Shown piece after piece: positions 45,303 through 53,319 of a stretch of 64,000 bases of DNA. Source of the DNA: Anaerocolumna aminovalerica (GTDB taxonomy: Bacteria; Bacillota; Clostridia; Lachnospirales; Lachnospiraceae); contig NZ_FOWD01000018.1 of the NCBI RefSeq assembly GCF_900115365.1, positions 23,820-87,819 on the forward strand, in the 5' to 3' direction. The translations under genes were made by a program, and so were the position numbers. The notes under the pieces are model-generated. The model did not search any database. It was not told the origin of the DNA and was given only the letters and a program-made list of their open reading frames with translations. Each line of letters opens with the position of its first letter. Position 1 is the first letter of the stretch.

Positions 45303-45391
45303 TATTATATCATGAACATAAATATTCATGATCTTGGCACTTCACTGGGAAATGCAAGTTTGCATTTTCCTCATTACGTTTTATTATCATG
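45303..45391. repeat. dispersed intergenic repeat, copy B
   Basis: Begins TATTATATCATG and ends TTATTATCATG; inside are two small palindromes (TCATGA pair, and GGAAATGCAA/TTGCATTTTCC). It lines up along its full length with the reverse strand of 12665-12760. It lies in the 285-base promoter region between divergent genes at 45185 and 45471. Confidence 0.6.
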
Positions 45392-45470
45392 AATATAAAG
45401 CGGGTTTATGTTCCCAGCAATCCATTAGAATCCGCTGGCTATTTAATTTATATTAATTCCGGAGGTTCCC

Positions 45471-46202
45471 ATGAACCAAATCTTATTTCAACAAGCCTGT
45501 GATAGAGTAATAAACCAAATTAAAGAAAGCCATGAGATTGGTACATTGAGCGAAAAGACCATTCATGCCGTTATTAAAAACTATTTAGCTCCTGATACTT
45601 CCTCTCATGAAATTAAAATAGGTAATTTTTATGCGGATATATTTAATAATCAGGAAATTATTGAAATTCAAACGAGAAACTTTGATAAACTAAGAAGAAA
45701 ATTAGAGGTATTCTTAGAGTTACAACCGGTAACCATTGTTTACCCCATACCTCATATAAAGATGCTGCGATGGGTAAATGAAGAAACCGGCGAAATCAGT
45801 TCCCCTAGAAAATCCCCTAAAAAAGGATCTCCTTATATGATTTTCCCCGAACTTTATAAGATTAAAAATTATCTATTACATCCTAATCTAAAGTTACATA
45901 TCATTCTCCTGGACTTAGAGGAATACCGTCTTTTAAACGGCTGGAGCAAGGATAAAAAGAAAGGCTCCACCAGAAGTGACGGCATTCCATCAAAACTGGT
46001 GGAGGAAATATATATTGGGGACCTTACTGAATATAAAAAACTAATACCTCCCAGCTTGAATGATAATTTTACAACAATGGACTTTAAAAAAGTTACCGGT
46101 CTCAGCCAAAAGTACGCCTTCTCCGCATTAAACATCTTAAATTATGTTGGTGCCATCAAAAAAGTTGGTAAAGAAAAACAAGCCTATCTTTATTCCAGAT
46201 AG
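45471..46202 (+). CDS. PD-(D/E)xK nuclease-like protein with C-terminal winged helix
   Basis: 243 aa, no TM segment. Residues 47-67 read EIKIGNFYADIFNNQEIIEIQ, with E47, D56, E65 and Q67 matching the spacing of the PD-(D/E)xK nuclease core (D-x8-E-x-Q/K). This is followed by a basic helix RNFDKLRRKLEV. The last ~50 residues (FTTMDFKKVTGLSQKYAFSA ... VGKEKQAYLY) look like a winged-helix domain. I do not know a named family with certainty; it may be a conserved clostridial protein of unknown role. A nuclease or nucleic-acid-binding function is inferred. SD GGAGG. Confidence 0.6.
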   Translation: MNQILFQQACDRVINQIKESHEIGTLSEKTIHAVIKNYLAPDTSSHEIKIGNFYADIFNNQEIIEIQTRNFDKLRRKLEVFLELQPVTIVYPIPHIKMLRWVNEETGEISSPRKSPKKGSPYMIFPELYKIKNYLLHPNLKLHIILLDLEEYRLLNGWSKDKKKGSTRSDGIPSKLVEEIYIGDLTEYKKLIPPSLNDNFTTMDFKKVTGLSQKYAFSALNILNYVGAIKKVGKEKQAYLYSR

Positions 46203-46216
46203 GCTTGTCTTTTTTT
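46178..46216. terminator. terminator overlapping the stop codon of the nuclease-like gene
   Basis: Perfect 12-base stem ACAAGCCTATCT / AGATAGGCTTGT followed by CTTTTTTT. The gene's TAG (46200-46202) lies inside the right arm. With A runs on the other side it also works for the convergent gene ending at 46231. Confidence 0.9.
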
Positions 46217-46230
46217 GTGCTTTTCTATTT

Positions 46231-47469
46231 TCAATTAACCATTTCCTTACTTGCCCGGTATTCAGCCAGCAAAAGATCTACCATTCTTCCATAGCTTTTC
46301 ACTCCGTCTTCCTGCCTGTTTGCTTTTAAATACGTATCATTCATGGAATTTGAGATGGTACTGATTACCGTATCTTCAAACTGATTCCAATAATAATATT
46401 CTTCTCTAAGATCTGCTATCATATAAGGACTGTAAAGGTCTACAACTTTGTAATACAACTCACTATTCTCCTTATATAATTGATTGCTTACATAGGACAG
46501 AGCCAGCATGGCTCCACTATATTGGAACAATAGATTATCCGATTCTTTACAAACAAGATATGCTATAAAATTAGCTTCATCTTCCCTCATAAAACCCCTT
46601 AAATGGGCTAATTCATGACCCATAGTAGCGGGAATTGAATGTTTTGTAGTATCAACATTTATATTTGCCTCCAGCGTAAAAGGCCAATAGATACCTGTAA
46701 TCTCCATTCTGGACATAAACCTGGAGAAAAAAACCGGTTTGGGAGTTCCATACTTTCCCTTTAATACAGGATATTTTTCAGCCGCTTTATCAAAAGCCTT
46801 TGCTGCTTCTACTCCCAATTCACCCCAATTGTCACTGCTAAACTGAATCACACCATTCTCATCCTCTGCGCCTTCCAAATGCAGAGTGTTTCGAATATCC
46901 GATGCATTTTTAGCTAGTGCAACATTTAAATTATAAAGTTCCTCTACGCTAGACTCTTTTACCTCTAACCCGCTGTAAGCGGCAAAAGAATATCTATGAT
47001 AATTAACACCTGCAAATATAACATATAAGAATAAAGCAATACTGAATATACAGGCTCCATTCAATAAGCCATGTGCAATTATATAGCCTAAGTCACTTTC
47101 TTTTTTATAAATCCTGCTTATGATTCTCCATAAGAAGCGGAGAAATAAAATGGCAGCTAATATGGGAAGCAAAATTACCTGTGCTTCCATAATTGAGAAT
47201 GGTACAATACCAGCCATTAGACTGAATACTTGTGCCAGCTGCTTATAAATTCCTCTGGCAAAAATATATTCCGCAATCCATGGATTCACCCGTGCCAGAA
47301 ACAATACAACCAAAGCAACGGGAATCAAAATAAGTATCCATATCCGCTTTTTCTGTAATATGTTATGCCATTTAACAGGTCTTTTCTTCTCTAAATTATC
47401 TTTCACATTTGAAAAATGCCTTAATAAATAAAACTTATTACCTCTCTCATATGCCTTCACTCTTTCCAT
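46231..47469 (-). CDS. DUF3810 membrane metallopeptidase-like protein
   Basis: 412 aa. Three or more TM segments in the first 170 residues, then a large domain with MGHELAHLRGFMREDEANFIAYL: an HExxH zinc motif with a downstream Glu, as in DUF3810 proteins. It is therefore a likely membrane-bound zinc peptidase of unknown target. Its start overlaps the end of the sigma-like gene by 23 bases, and the best ATG sits directly on AGGAAGG, so a slightly later start is possible. Translation is probably coupled to the sigma-like gene. Confidence 0.8.
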   Translation of the reverse strand: MERVKAYERGNKFYLLRHFSNVKDNLEKKRPVKWHNILQKKRIWILILIPVALVVLFLARVNPWIAEYIFARGIYKQLAQVFSLMAGIVPFSIMEAQVILLPILAAILFLRFLWRIISRIYKKESDLGYIIAHGLLNGACIFSIALFLYVIFAGVNYHRYSFAAYSGLEVKESSVEELYNLNVALAKNASDIRNTLHLEGAEDENGVIQFSSDNWGELGVEAAKAFDKAAEKYPVLKGKYGTPKPVFFSRFMSRMEITGIYWPFTLEANINVDTTKHSIPATMGHELAHLRGFMREDEANFIAYLVCKESDNLLFQYSGAMLALSYVSNQLYKENSELYYKVVDLYSPYMIADLREEYYYWNQFEDTVISTISNSMNDTYLKANRQEDGVKSYGRMVDLLLAEYRASKEMVN

Positions 47470-48313
47470 CCTTCCTATGGTGATGAATACTTATCTTTAC
47501 TGCATCCCCTGACATACTGAGTATATCTTTAATTTCCTTTTCCGGTAATTTTGTATACCCAGCTAATTCATGTATATCCGCTTCCCTGCCTAAATCTTCT
47601 GCCAGTTCTTTAGCTGCACTGTTAAGAAAATTGGTTTTGTCAACCATACTGTTTCCGAAACTGCTGCTTTCCTTTTCTTCTTTAATAACAGCTTCTATAA
47701 AGTTTCTGACATACTGAGCTATTTGTTCCCCTATTGTTTCCTTTTTCCAAAACTCCTGAAGATGTTCTAAAGCACCCATAAGAGCTATATTTCCTTCCTG
47801 AATTAAATCTTCCAAAGTAACGCCCTGATTCCTGTACTCCTTAGCAATTTTTACTACATTTCTTAGATTTCCTTCAATATAGCGCTGCTTTGCAGGGAAA
47901 TCCCCCTTCATAATATGCTCAATCAGTATCGATTCTTCTTCTGGTGTACAATCCTTTATGCCTTCTAAATCTTCCAGATACATCTTCAGATAGACGGAAT
48001 CTTCTTCCTGTAATGTATTCTTATCCTGTGAAGTAGTTGAAGCTTTTTGTTCCGATACCTCTTTATCTAAATGTTCTTCTCTTATTTTTTCTTGATTTAT
48101 GGCTTCTGTATATAGGGAGGCAGAATTTACATAACCTTTAATTTTAATCTTATTTGCGGCTAGATATGCGTAAATATGATCGTATTGCTCTTCGGTCAAA
48201 TTCATGTCGCCAAATAAAGACTTTACATCCTCCATAGTTAGCTGATTGCCTTGTACTCTGGCAACTTCCATAATATCTGAAAGCATTTCATGAAATCTAT
48301 TTGCATCACTCAT
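47447..48313 (-). CDS. sigma-70-like protein lacking region 4
   Basis: 288 aa. N-terminal ~60 residues resemble sigma region 1.1-like helices. A region-2-like part spans about 130-200: EGNLRNVVKIAKEYRNQGVT and LEDLIQEGNIALMGALEHL, the core-polymerase-binding helices. The following segment (KKETIGEQIAQYVRNFIEAV) lacks the aromatic residues that usually melt the -10 box. A region-3-like part follows (ELAEDLGREADIHELAGYT), and the protein ends soon after with a basic His-rich tail and no region 4. It may modulate RNA polymerase rather than direct it to promoters. Confidence 0.75.
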   Translation of the reverse strand: MSDANRFHEMLSDIMEVARVQGNQLTMEDVKSLFGDMNLTEEQYDHIYAYLAANKIKIKGYVNSASLYTEAINQEKIREEHLDKEVSEQKASTTSQDKNTLQEEDSVYLKMYLEDLEGIKDCTPEEESILIEHIMKGDFPAKQRYIEGNLRNVVKIAKEYRNQGVTLEDLIQEGNIALMGALEHLQEFWKKETIGEQIAQYVRNFIEAVIKEEKESSSFGNSMVDKTNFLNSAAKELAEDLGREADIHELAGYTKLPEKEIKDILSMSGDAVKISIHHHRKDGKSEGI

Positions 48314-48564
48314 TGAATTTCCTCATTCCTTATCACATTAATAGCGATTCTTTATAAAATTAATTATTAAGATTCGTTTCACTAATATTACATTGCCTAT
48401 AGAAGTACTTATATTTTATCATACAAATAACCCCATCGCAATCTGATTATTACTAGAAAAATCAGTATTATTATGGTATAATGTTTAACATTATGAAAAC
48501 TTTTTCATTCTGACCAAAGATTAGTATCAGAAAAAATGTGGATCAACACGGATAGGAGCATTGT

Positions 48565-49566
48565 ATGAACGATTTAGAAAAGGATATTCAAAAAAAAGAA
48601 CTAAATAAGGAAGAATTACAGGAAAATGAATCTGTAAATGCAGAAAATACGATTCCGGAAGAAGTCCCCTCTATGAACGATTTTGAAGAAGAGATCAGCC
48701 GTTCCCTTCATAAAGTAAATGAAGGCGAGCTTCTAAAAGGAACCGTAATCGGTATTTCTGAAACGGAAGTTACCGTTGACCTTGGTTATTATGCCGAAGG
48801 TATTATTCGATTAGAAGATCTTAGTAATGATCCCCGATTCTCAATTAAAGCCGACATTACAGTTGGTGAAGAAATCTACGGTGTTGTTATAAGAGAAGAT
48901 GATGGTGAAGGAAATATATTGTTATCAAAGAAAGATGCCGATAACATTCTGTCCTGGACAAAACTAAAAGAATACATGGATAGTCAAGATGTAAAGAAGG
49001 TAAAAATTGCCCAAGCTGTCAATGGCGGTGTTGTAACATATTTGGAAGGAATCCGAGGCTTTATCCCTGCTTCTCAGCTTTCTCTTAATTATGTGGAAGA
49101 TTTGGAATCCTGGGTGAATAAAGAAGTGGAAGTTATAGTTATAACAGCTGAAGAAGAAAATAGCAGATTGGTTTTATCCGGTAAAGAAGTGGAACGAAAA
49201 AAAGAAGAGGCGGATAGAAACAGTAAAATATCCAGGCTTCAAAAAGGTGTGGTTACCACCGGAACCGTTGAAAAAATTATGCCTTACGGTGCATTTATCA
49301 ATATTGGTGACGGATTAACCGGATTAGTTCATATTTCTCAAATATGCGGTAAAAGAATTAAATCCCCTAACGAAATTATCAAAGAAGGAGAAGAAGTTAC
49401 CGTAAAAATTACAGACATAAAAGATGGTAAAATCAGTTTAAGTATGAGGGCAGTGGAGGAAAACGCAGAAGTAGTAGAAGCTGTGGAGGATGTACCATTC
49501 GAATATACTTCAGGTGAAGAAGCGTCTACAGGATTGGGAAGTTTGTTGTCTAAAATTAAGTTGTAA
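48565..49566 (+). CDS. S1-domain RNA-binding protein (RpsA-like)
   Basis: 333 aa. An acidic N-terminal tail (1-50) and three S1 (OB-fold) domains at about 53-120, 138-205 and 225-300. The third is the most typical: GVVTTGTVEKIMPYGAFINI, LTGLVHISQI, ISLSMRAVEE. Gram-positive bacteria often have such truncated S1 proteins in place of full six-domain RpsA; a role in translation or RNA binding is likely. SD is GATAGGAG. The gene stands alone and converges with the alarmone synthetase across a long hairpin. Confidence 0.88.
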   Translation: MNDLEKDIQKKELNKEELQENESVNAENTIPEEVPSMNDFEEEISRSLHKVNEGELLKGTVIGISETEVTVDLGYYAEGIIRLEDLSNDPRFSIKADITVGEEIYGVVIREDDGEGNILLSKKDADNILSWTKLKEYMDSQDVKKVKIAQAVNGGVVTYLEGIRGFIPASQLSLNYVEDLESWVNKEVEVIVITAEEENSRLVLSGKEVERKKEEADRNSKISRLQKGVVTTGTVEKIMPYGAFINIGDGLTGLVHISQICGKRIKSPNEIIKEGEEVTVKITDIKDGKISLSMRAVEENAEVVEAVEDVPFEYTSGEEASTGLGSLLSKIKL

Positions 49567-49576
49567 ATATTGCAGT

Positions 49577-49714
49577 AGGACGCTTTGCCTAATAGGAAGT
49601 GTCTAGACCTTAGAATATAGGGGAGGCTGTGTGGTTCTTGTTCCATAGGTAATAAGAACTACACAGCCTCCCCTACTCTCCAAGGTCTAAATAACCTATA
49701 TGGCAAAGCTTCCT
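49577..49714. repeat. 138-base long inverted repeat between convergent genes
   Basis: Arms of about 64 bases pair along their whole length with some mismatches: outer AGGA-GCTTTGCC / GGCAAAGC-TCCT, middle TAGACCTT / AAGGTCTA, inner GGGGAGGCTGTGT / ACACAGCCTCCCC and GTTCTT / AAGAAC. It fills the space between the stop of the S1 gene and the stop of the synthetase gene exactly. Several mismatches are G-U pairs as RNA. It can act as a two-way terminator, but is far longer than usual. Confidence 0.8.
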
Positions 49715-50578
49715 CTAAATAAATTTAAATATCTTAGATCTTTTTTCCTTCTTCTTTGTTTCAGCTGCATGATTTGTTTTCTTATCTTCCTTTTTCGGTG
49801 AGGGCGGTTCAGATTCTTCTACAACGCTAACTTCTTTTTGGGCATAGCTGACAGACTCTTCTTCATCCACTACGGTTCCGTAAGAGTCTTTAATCATGTG
49901 CTGAAAGGTGTCCGATACAATTTCCCTGTATTGGGCATCTTTATCTTCAAGGCTGCTGTAAGTTTTTACTTCTTCGTTGATAGATAACATTTTTTGATCA
50001 AGAAAGGCAACGATATCCGCGCATTCTCTTAATTCCTTGCGAATTCGTTCCGGTGCATTACCTTCAAATTTATAGTATATTTTATGTTCCAGACTTGCCC
50101 AAAAATCCATGGCAATGGTTCGAATCTGTACCTCTACCTTTGTATTTATCATGGTGTTGGACAGATAAATTGGTACGGACACTATCATATGGTAACTGGT
50201 GTAGCCATTTTCTTTCGGACACATAATATAGTCTTTTACTTTTAATACCTGTACATCACTTTGCTTGGCTAGCAGGTCTGCGATACGGTAAATATCTGAA
50301 GTAAACGAGCAAATGATTCGAATTCCTGCAACGTCGTTAATATATTTTACAATATTCTCTACCGTTAACTCTCTTCCGTTGTGGCGCATTTTCTTTGCTA
50401 TGCTTTGCGGTGTCTTAATACGTGATGTAACGTGTTCAATTGGATTATACTGATGTGCTAGTTTAAATTCATTATTTAATATTTCAATTCTAGTGTTTAC
50501 TTCTCTTAATGCAGAATCATACATAAGCATGACCTTTTTCCATTCTTCTTCTTCATTGTAAAACATAGGTAAATCCAT
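49715..50578 (-). CDS. small alarmone synthetase, RelA/SpoT domain
   Basis: 287 aa. The synthetase domain shows TSRIKTPQSIAKKMRHNGRE, DVAGIRIICSFTSDIYRIAD, CPKENGYTSYHMIV and VEVQIRTIAMDFWASLEHK, which supply the ATP- and GTP-binding residues. There is no HD hydrolase domain and no TGS/ACT part, so it only makes (p)ppGpp. It belongs with RelQ/RelP (SAS) enzymes but has an extra C-terminal Lys/Glu-rich tail of about 60 residues, which may be disordered. Preceded by GGAGG. Confidence 0.92.
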   Translation of the reverse strand: MDLPMFYNEEEEWKKVMLMYDSALREVNTRIEILNNEFKLAHQYNPIEHVTSRIKTPQSIAKKMRHNGRELTVENIVKYINDVAGIRIICSFTSDIYRIADLLAKQSDVQVLKVKDYIMCPKENGYTSYHMIVSVPIYLSNTMINTKVEVQIRTIAMDFWASLEHKIYYKFEGNAPERIRKELRECADIVAFLDQKMLSINEEVKTYSSLEDKDAQYREIVSDTFQHMIKDSYGTVVDEEESVSYAQKEVSVVEESEPPSPKKEDKKTNHAAETKKKEKRSKIFKFI

Positions 50579-51153
50579 AACTTCCTCCTATATGTTTCCC
50601 CAATATTCCATAAATTCAAATATCTCTTTTTACTCTTATATATCATAATCAGTCTTTTCGTTCTTTTCGTTTCATACTAGATACTTTTATTTATTGTTTA
50701 TCTTCTATTTTTATTTTCAAACTTCTATCTTTTTTTACTTAAAACATTTCATCAATTAAAAACGCTGTCCTTTATATTTTAATCTGATATTTCAATTTTG
50801 TTACTAAAATTCCATCCTTGATTTGGCTATGTAAAGAACTTATTACATGTTAAATTATAACACCAAATTATGAACAATCTTTGAATAATTAAAGACTTAA
50901 TAAAATATTAATGTTTATTTAATTTTAATTCATAAACTACTTTTTTTATAAATAATCCCTATAGGCAAAAAATATTTTTCTCAAAATATGTACACTTTAT
51001 ATAAAGAAATCTATAATCAGGGTCCATGAAAACTATTATCCTTAGATAAATAAAAACAGCTGTAAAGAGCTGGTTTTAAGCAACAATCTTTCTTCTGTTT
51101 TATAAGCTTGGTTTATATTTATTAATAAATTTTATAAATTTTAAATAAATTTA
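50579..51153. other. 575-base AT-rich gap with one hairpin
   Basis: No gene seen between the synthetase start and the exporter promoter. One terminator-like hairpin, AAAACAGCT / AGCTGGTTTT, lies at 51053-51077; its T-rich flank (TTTTTATTTAT) is on the minus strand, so it would stop leftward transcription. The left part holds the synthetase promoter region, which I could not resolve. Confidence 0.5.
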
Positions 51154-51181
51154 TTGACTTTCTTTACATCTGTGCTATAAT
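51154..51181 (+). promoter_or_regulatory. promoter of the leader-peptide/ABC exporter operon
   Basis: -35 TTGACT (51154-51159), 16-base spacer, -10 TATAAT (51176-51181). The predicted start near 51188 gives a leader of nearly 300 bases before the first transporter gene. Confidence 0.85.
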
Positions 51182-51215
51182 ATGGAAAGACTATAAAAGA
51201 AAGAGAGGTAAAATC

Positions 51216-51302
51216 ATGATTAAGTTTAGTAATAGTAACAACAACAATTTTATATGTAACACATTATGTAAGTTTACCTCTGAAATAGGATTGACCTTAT
51301 AA
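51216..51302 (+). CDS. 28-aa leader peptide of the ABC exporter operon
   Basis: ATG at 51216 with AGAGAGG eight bases upstream; the peptide MIKFSNSNNNNFICNTLCKF continues TSEIGLTL and ends with TAA. It lies directly behind a good promoter and ahead of a terminator hairpin and two multidrug ABC half-transporter genes. The bases AGAGGTAAA (51204-51212), which include its ribosome site, can pair perfectly with TTTACCTCT (51273-51281) inside its own coding part. This matches the logic of the Bacillus subtilis bmrB leader, where ribosome stalling by antibiotics switches on bmrCD. Confidence 0.75.
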   Translation: MIKFSNSNNNNFICNTLCKFTSEIGLTL

Positions 51303-51311
51303 TTTGAAATG

Positions 51312-51400
51312 CTGCATATTTATGCTTTTGTGCAGGTTTATAATTTTTTAAAGGGATTCGTGTATTTGCCGTGGGTATCTTACCTTACGGCTTATTTTTT
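51312..51400 (+). terminator. attenuator hairpins in the exporter leader
   Basis: Two structures: CTGCA/TGCAG at 51312-51335 followed by GTTTATAATTTTTT, and a stronger GCCGTGG-GTA / TAC-CTTACGGC at 51368-51391 followed by TTATTTTTT. The second is a good intrinsic terminator located before the first transporter gene, so full transcription requires read-through or antitermination. Confidence 0.78.
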
Positions 51401-51474
51401 GCCCAAAAAAGGTTGCTCTTAGTTTAGAGGAAAGTAAGAAATCCGTACTTATCTATAAGATAGGTACATTTGAA

Positions 51475-53319
51475 ATGGGGGAAATTATGAAAAAAATATC
51501 AAGTTATATACGTAAATATTGGTATTCCTATGTATTCGGCATCATATGTATGGTTATCAGTGTTTCACTGGATTTATTATCACCACAGATTACCAAACGT
51601 ATTATTGATGATGTTATAAAGGGTGGAAAGTTAGAACTTCTTACCAAACTTTTATTAGGTATCCTTTTAGTTGGAGTTGGAAGGTGTATCTTTCAATATT
51701 TAAAGGAATTGACCTTTGACTTTGTAAGTTCAAAAATCGCCTGCGACATTCGTAGAACTCTATTTTGTCATATACAAGGATTGTCTGTCCAATTCTTTGA
51801 TAAAACAAATTCCGGTGAGTTAATGTCAAGAGTGAAAGATGATGTGGATAAGCTATGGGGCGCATTGGGATTTGTAGGTATGTTAGTAGTAGAAGTAGTG
51901 ATTCATACCAGTTTGGTTATCTATTGTATGATTAATCTTAGCTTTAAGTTAACCATTATTCCTTTAATAGCCATGCCTTTAGTAGGTCTTCTGGCAGTTT
52001 TAATGGAGAATAAACTGGGTAGTGTTTATGAAGATATCAGTGAAGAAAATGCTGTCTTAAATAGAGTAGCACAAGAGAATCTATCCGGTGTAAGAACTGT
52101 AAAAGCCTTTGCCAGAGAAAAGTTTGAGATACAAAAATTCCTGTCTCATAACAAAAAATATTATGACTTAAATATGAAACAATCGAAGGTTCTTGTAAAG
52201 TATTATCCATTTTTTCAGTTTATATCTAAACTTATGCCAGTTTTAGTTATTCTTTATGGTGGTATTTTAGTTATACAAGGTGAAATAACCCTTGGTACTT
52301 TAGGAGCCTTTACAGAATATTCTACTAACATTGTATGGCCTATGGAAATGCTGGGCTGGTTAGCCAATGATATTGCTTCTGCATTTGCATCCAATAAAAG
52401 AATTAAAAAGATTTATGAAGAAGTACCTGTTATTCAGGAAACTAATAACCCAGTAATATTAAATGAAGTAAAGGGCCACATCGAATTCAATCATGTTTCC
52501 TTTAGCCAGAATAAGAAACAGATATTATCTGACGTAAGCTTTAAACTTGAAGCAGGTAAGACCATTGGTATTATGGGTGCAACAGGAGCAGGTAAATCTA
52601 CTATTGTAAACTTACTGCAAAGATTCTATGATACTGATGAAGGAGATATTAAATTAGACGGTGTTAACATCAAAGATTTAACATTAAATGAACTGCGCAG
52701 TAACATTTCCTTAGTTATGCAGGATGTTTTCCTTTTCTCTGATTCCGTAAGTGAAAACGTAAAACTAGGAAAACGTGCATATGTAGGTGAAGATGATGTA
52801 ATGTTTGCACTTGATTATGCACAGGCAAAAGACTTTGTTGAAAGAATGGATCGGCAGTATGATACTATTATAGGTGAAAGAGGCGTTGGTTTATCCGGCG
52901 GTCAGAAACAAAGAATCAGTATTGCAAGAGCATTGGCTAAAAGAAATCCAATACTTATACTGGATGACTCTACCTCTGCTCTGGACATGGAAACAGAACA
53001 TTCTATTCAACAATCCTTAAATGAGCTGAATGATACTACAAAAATAATCATTGCTCACCGAATTTCCGCTGTTCGTAATGCAGATGAAATCATTATTCTG
53101 GAGGACGGTTCCATAGCGGAAAGAGGTACTCATGAGGATTTATTAGAGAAAAAAGGCCTGTATTATAAAACATATATGGCACAGTATGGAGATATCTTAA
53201 ATGATGATTTTCTAAAAGAAATGAAAGAATATAATATGGGTGCTGATAAATTAAATGGAGATGACTTAGATTCTCTTTCTACACAGACACCTGAATTTAC
53301 ACCCAGGGAGGTGATATAA
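51475..53319 (+). CDS. ABC multidrug half-exporter, degenerate-site partner (BmrC/LmrC-like)
   Basis: 614 aa. Six-helix exporter domain (about 15-310), then the ATPase with GATGAGKST Walker A, LSGGQKQRISIARAL signature and ILILDDSTSALD Walker B. The residue after the Walker B Asp is Asp instead of the catalytic Glu. One degenerate site is the hallmark of heterodimeric exporters such as BmrCD and TM287/288. It overlaps the second half-transporter gene by one base (TAATG). The start could also be the internal ATG two codons later (MKKISSYIRKYW), which has GGGGGAAATT in front. Confidence 0.93.
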   Translation: MGEIMKKISSYIRKYWYSYVFGIICMVISVSLDLLSPQITKRIIDDVIKGGKLELLTKLLLGILLVGVGRCIFQYLKELTFDFVSSKIACDIRRTLFCHIQGLSVQFFDKTNSGELMSRVKDDVDKLWGALGFVGMLVVEVVIHTSLVIYCMINLSFKLTIIPLIAMPLVGLLAVLMENKLGSVYEDISEENAVLNRVAQENLSGVRTVKAFAREKFEIQKFLSHNKKYYDLNMKQSKVLVKYYPFFQFISKLMPVLVILYGGILVIQGEITLGTLGAFTEYSTNIVWPMEMLGWLANDIASAFASNKRIKKIYEEVPVIQETNNPVILNEVKGHIEFNHVSFSQNKKQILSDVSFKLEAGKTIGIMGATGAGKSTIVNLLQRFYDTDEGDIKLDGVNIKDLTLNELRSNISLVMQDVFLFSDSVSENVKLGKRAYVGEDDVMFALDYAQAKDFVERMDRQYDTIIGERGVGLSGGQKQRISIARALAKRNPILILDDSTSALDMETEHSIQQSLNELNDTTKIIIAHRISAVRNADEIIILEDGSIAERGTHEDLLEKKGLYYKTYMAQYGDILNDDFLKEMKEYNMGADKLNGDDLDSLSTQTPEFTPREVI

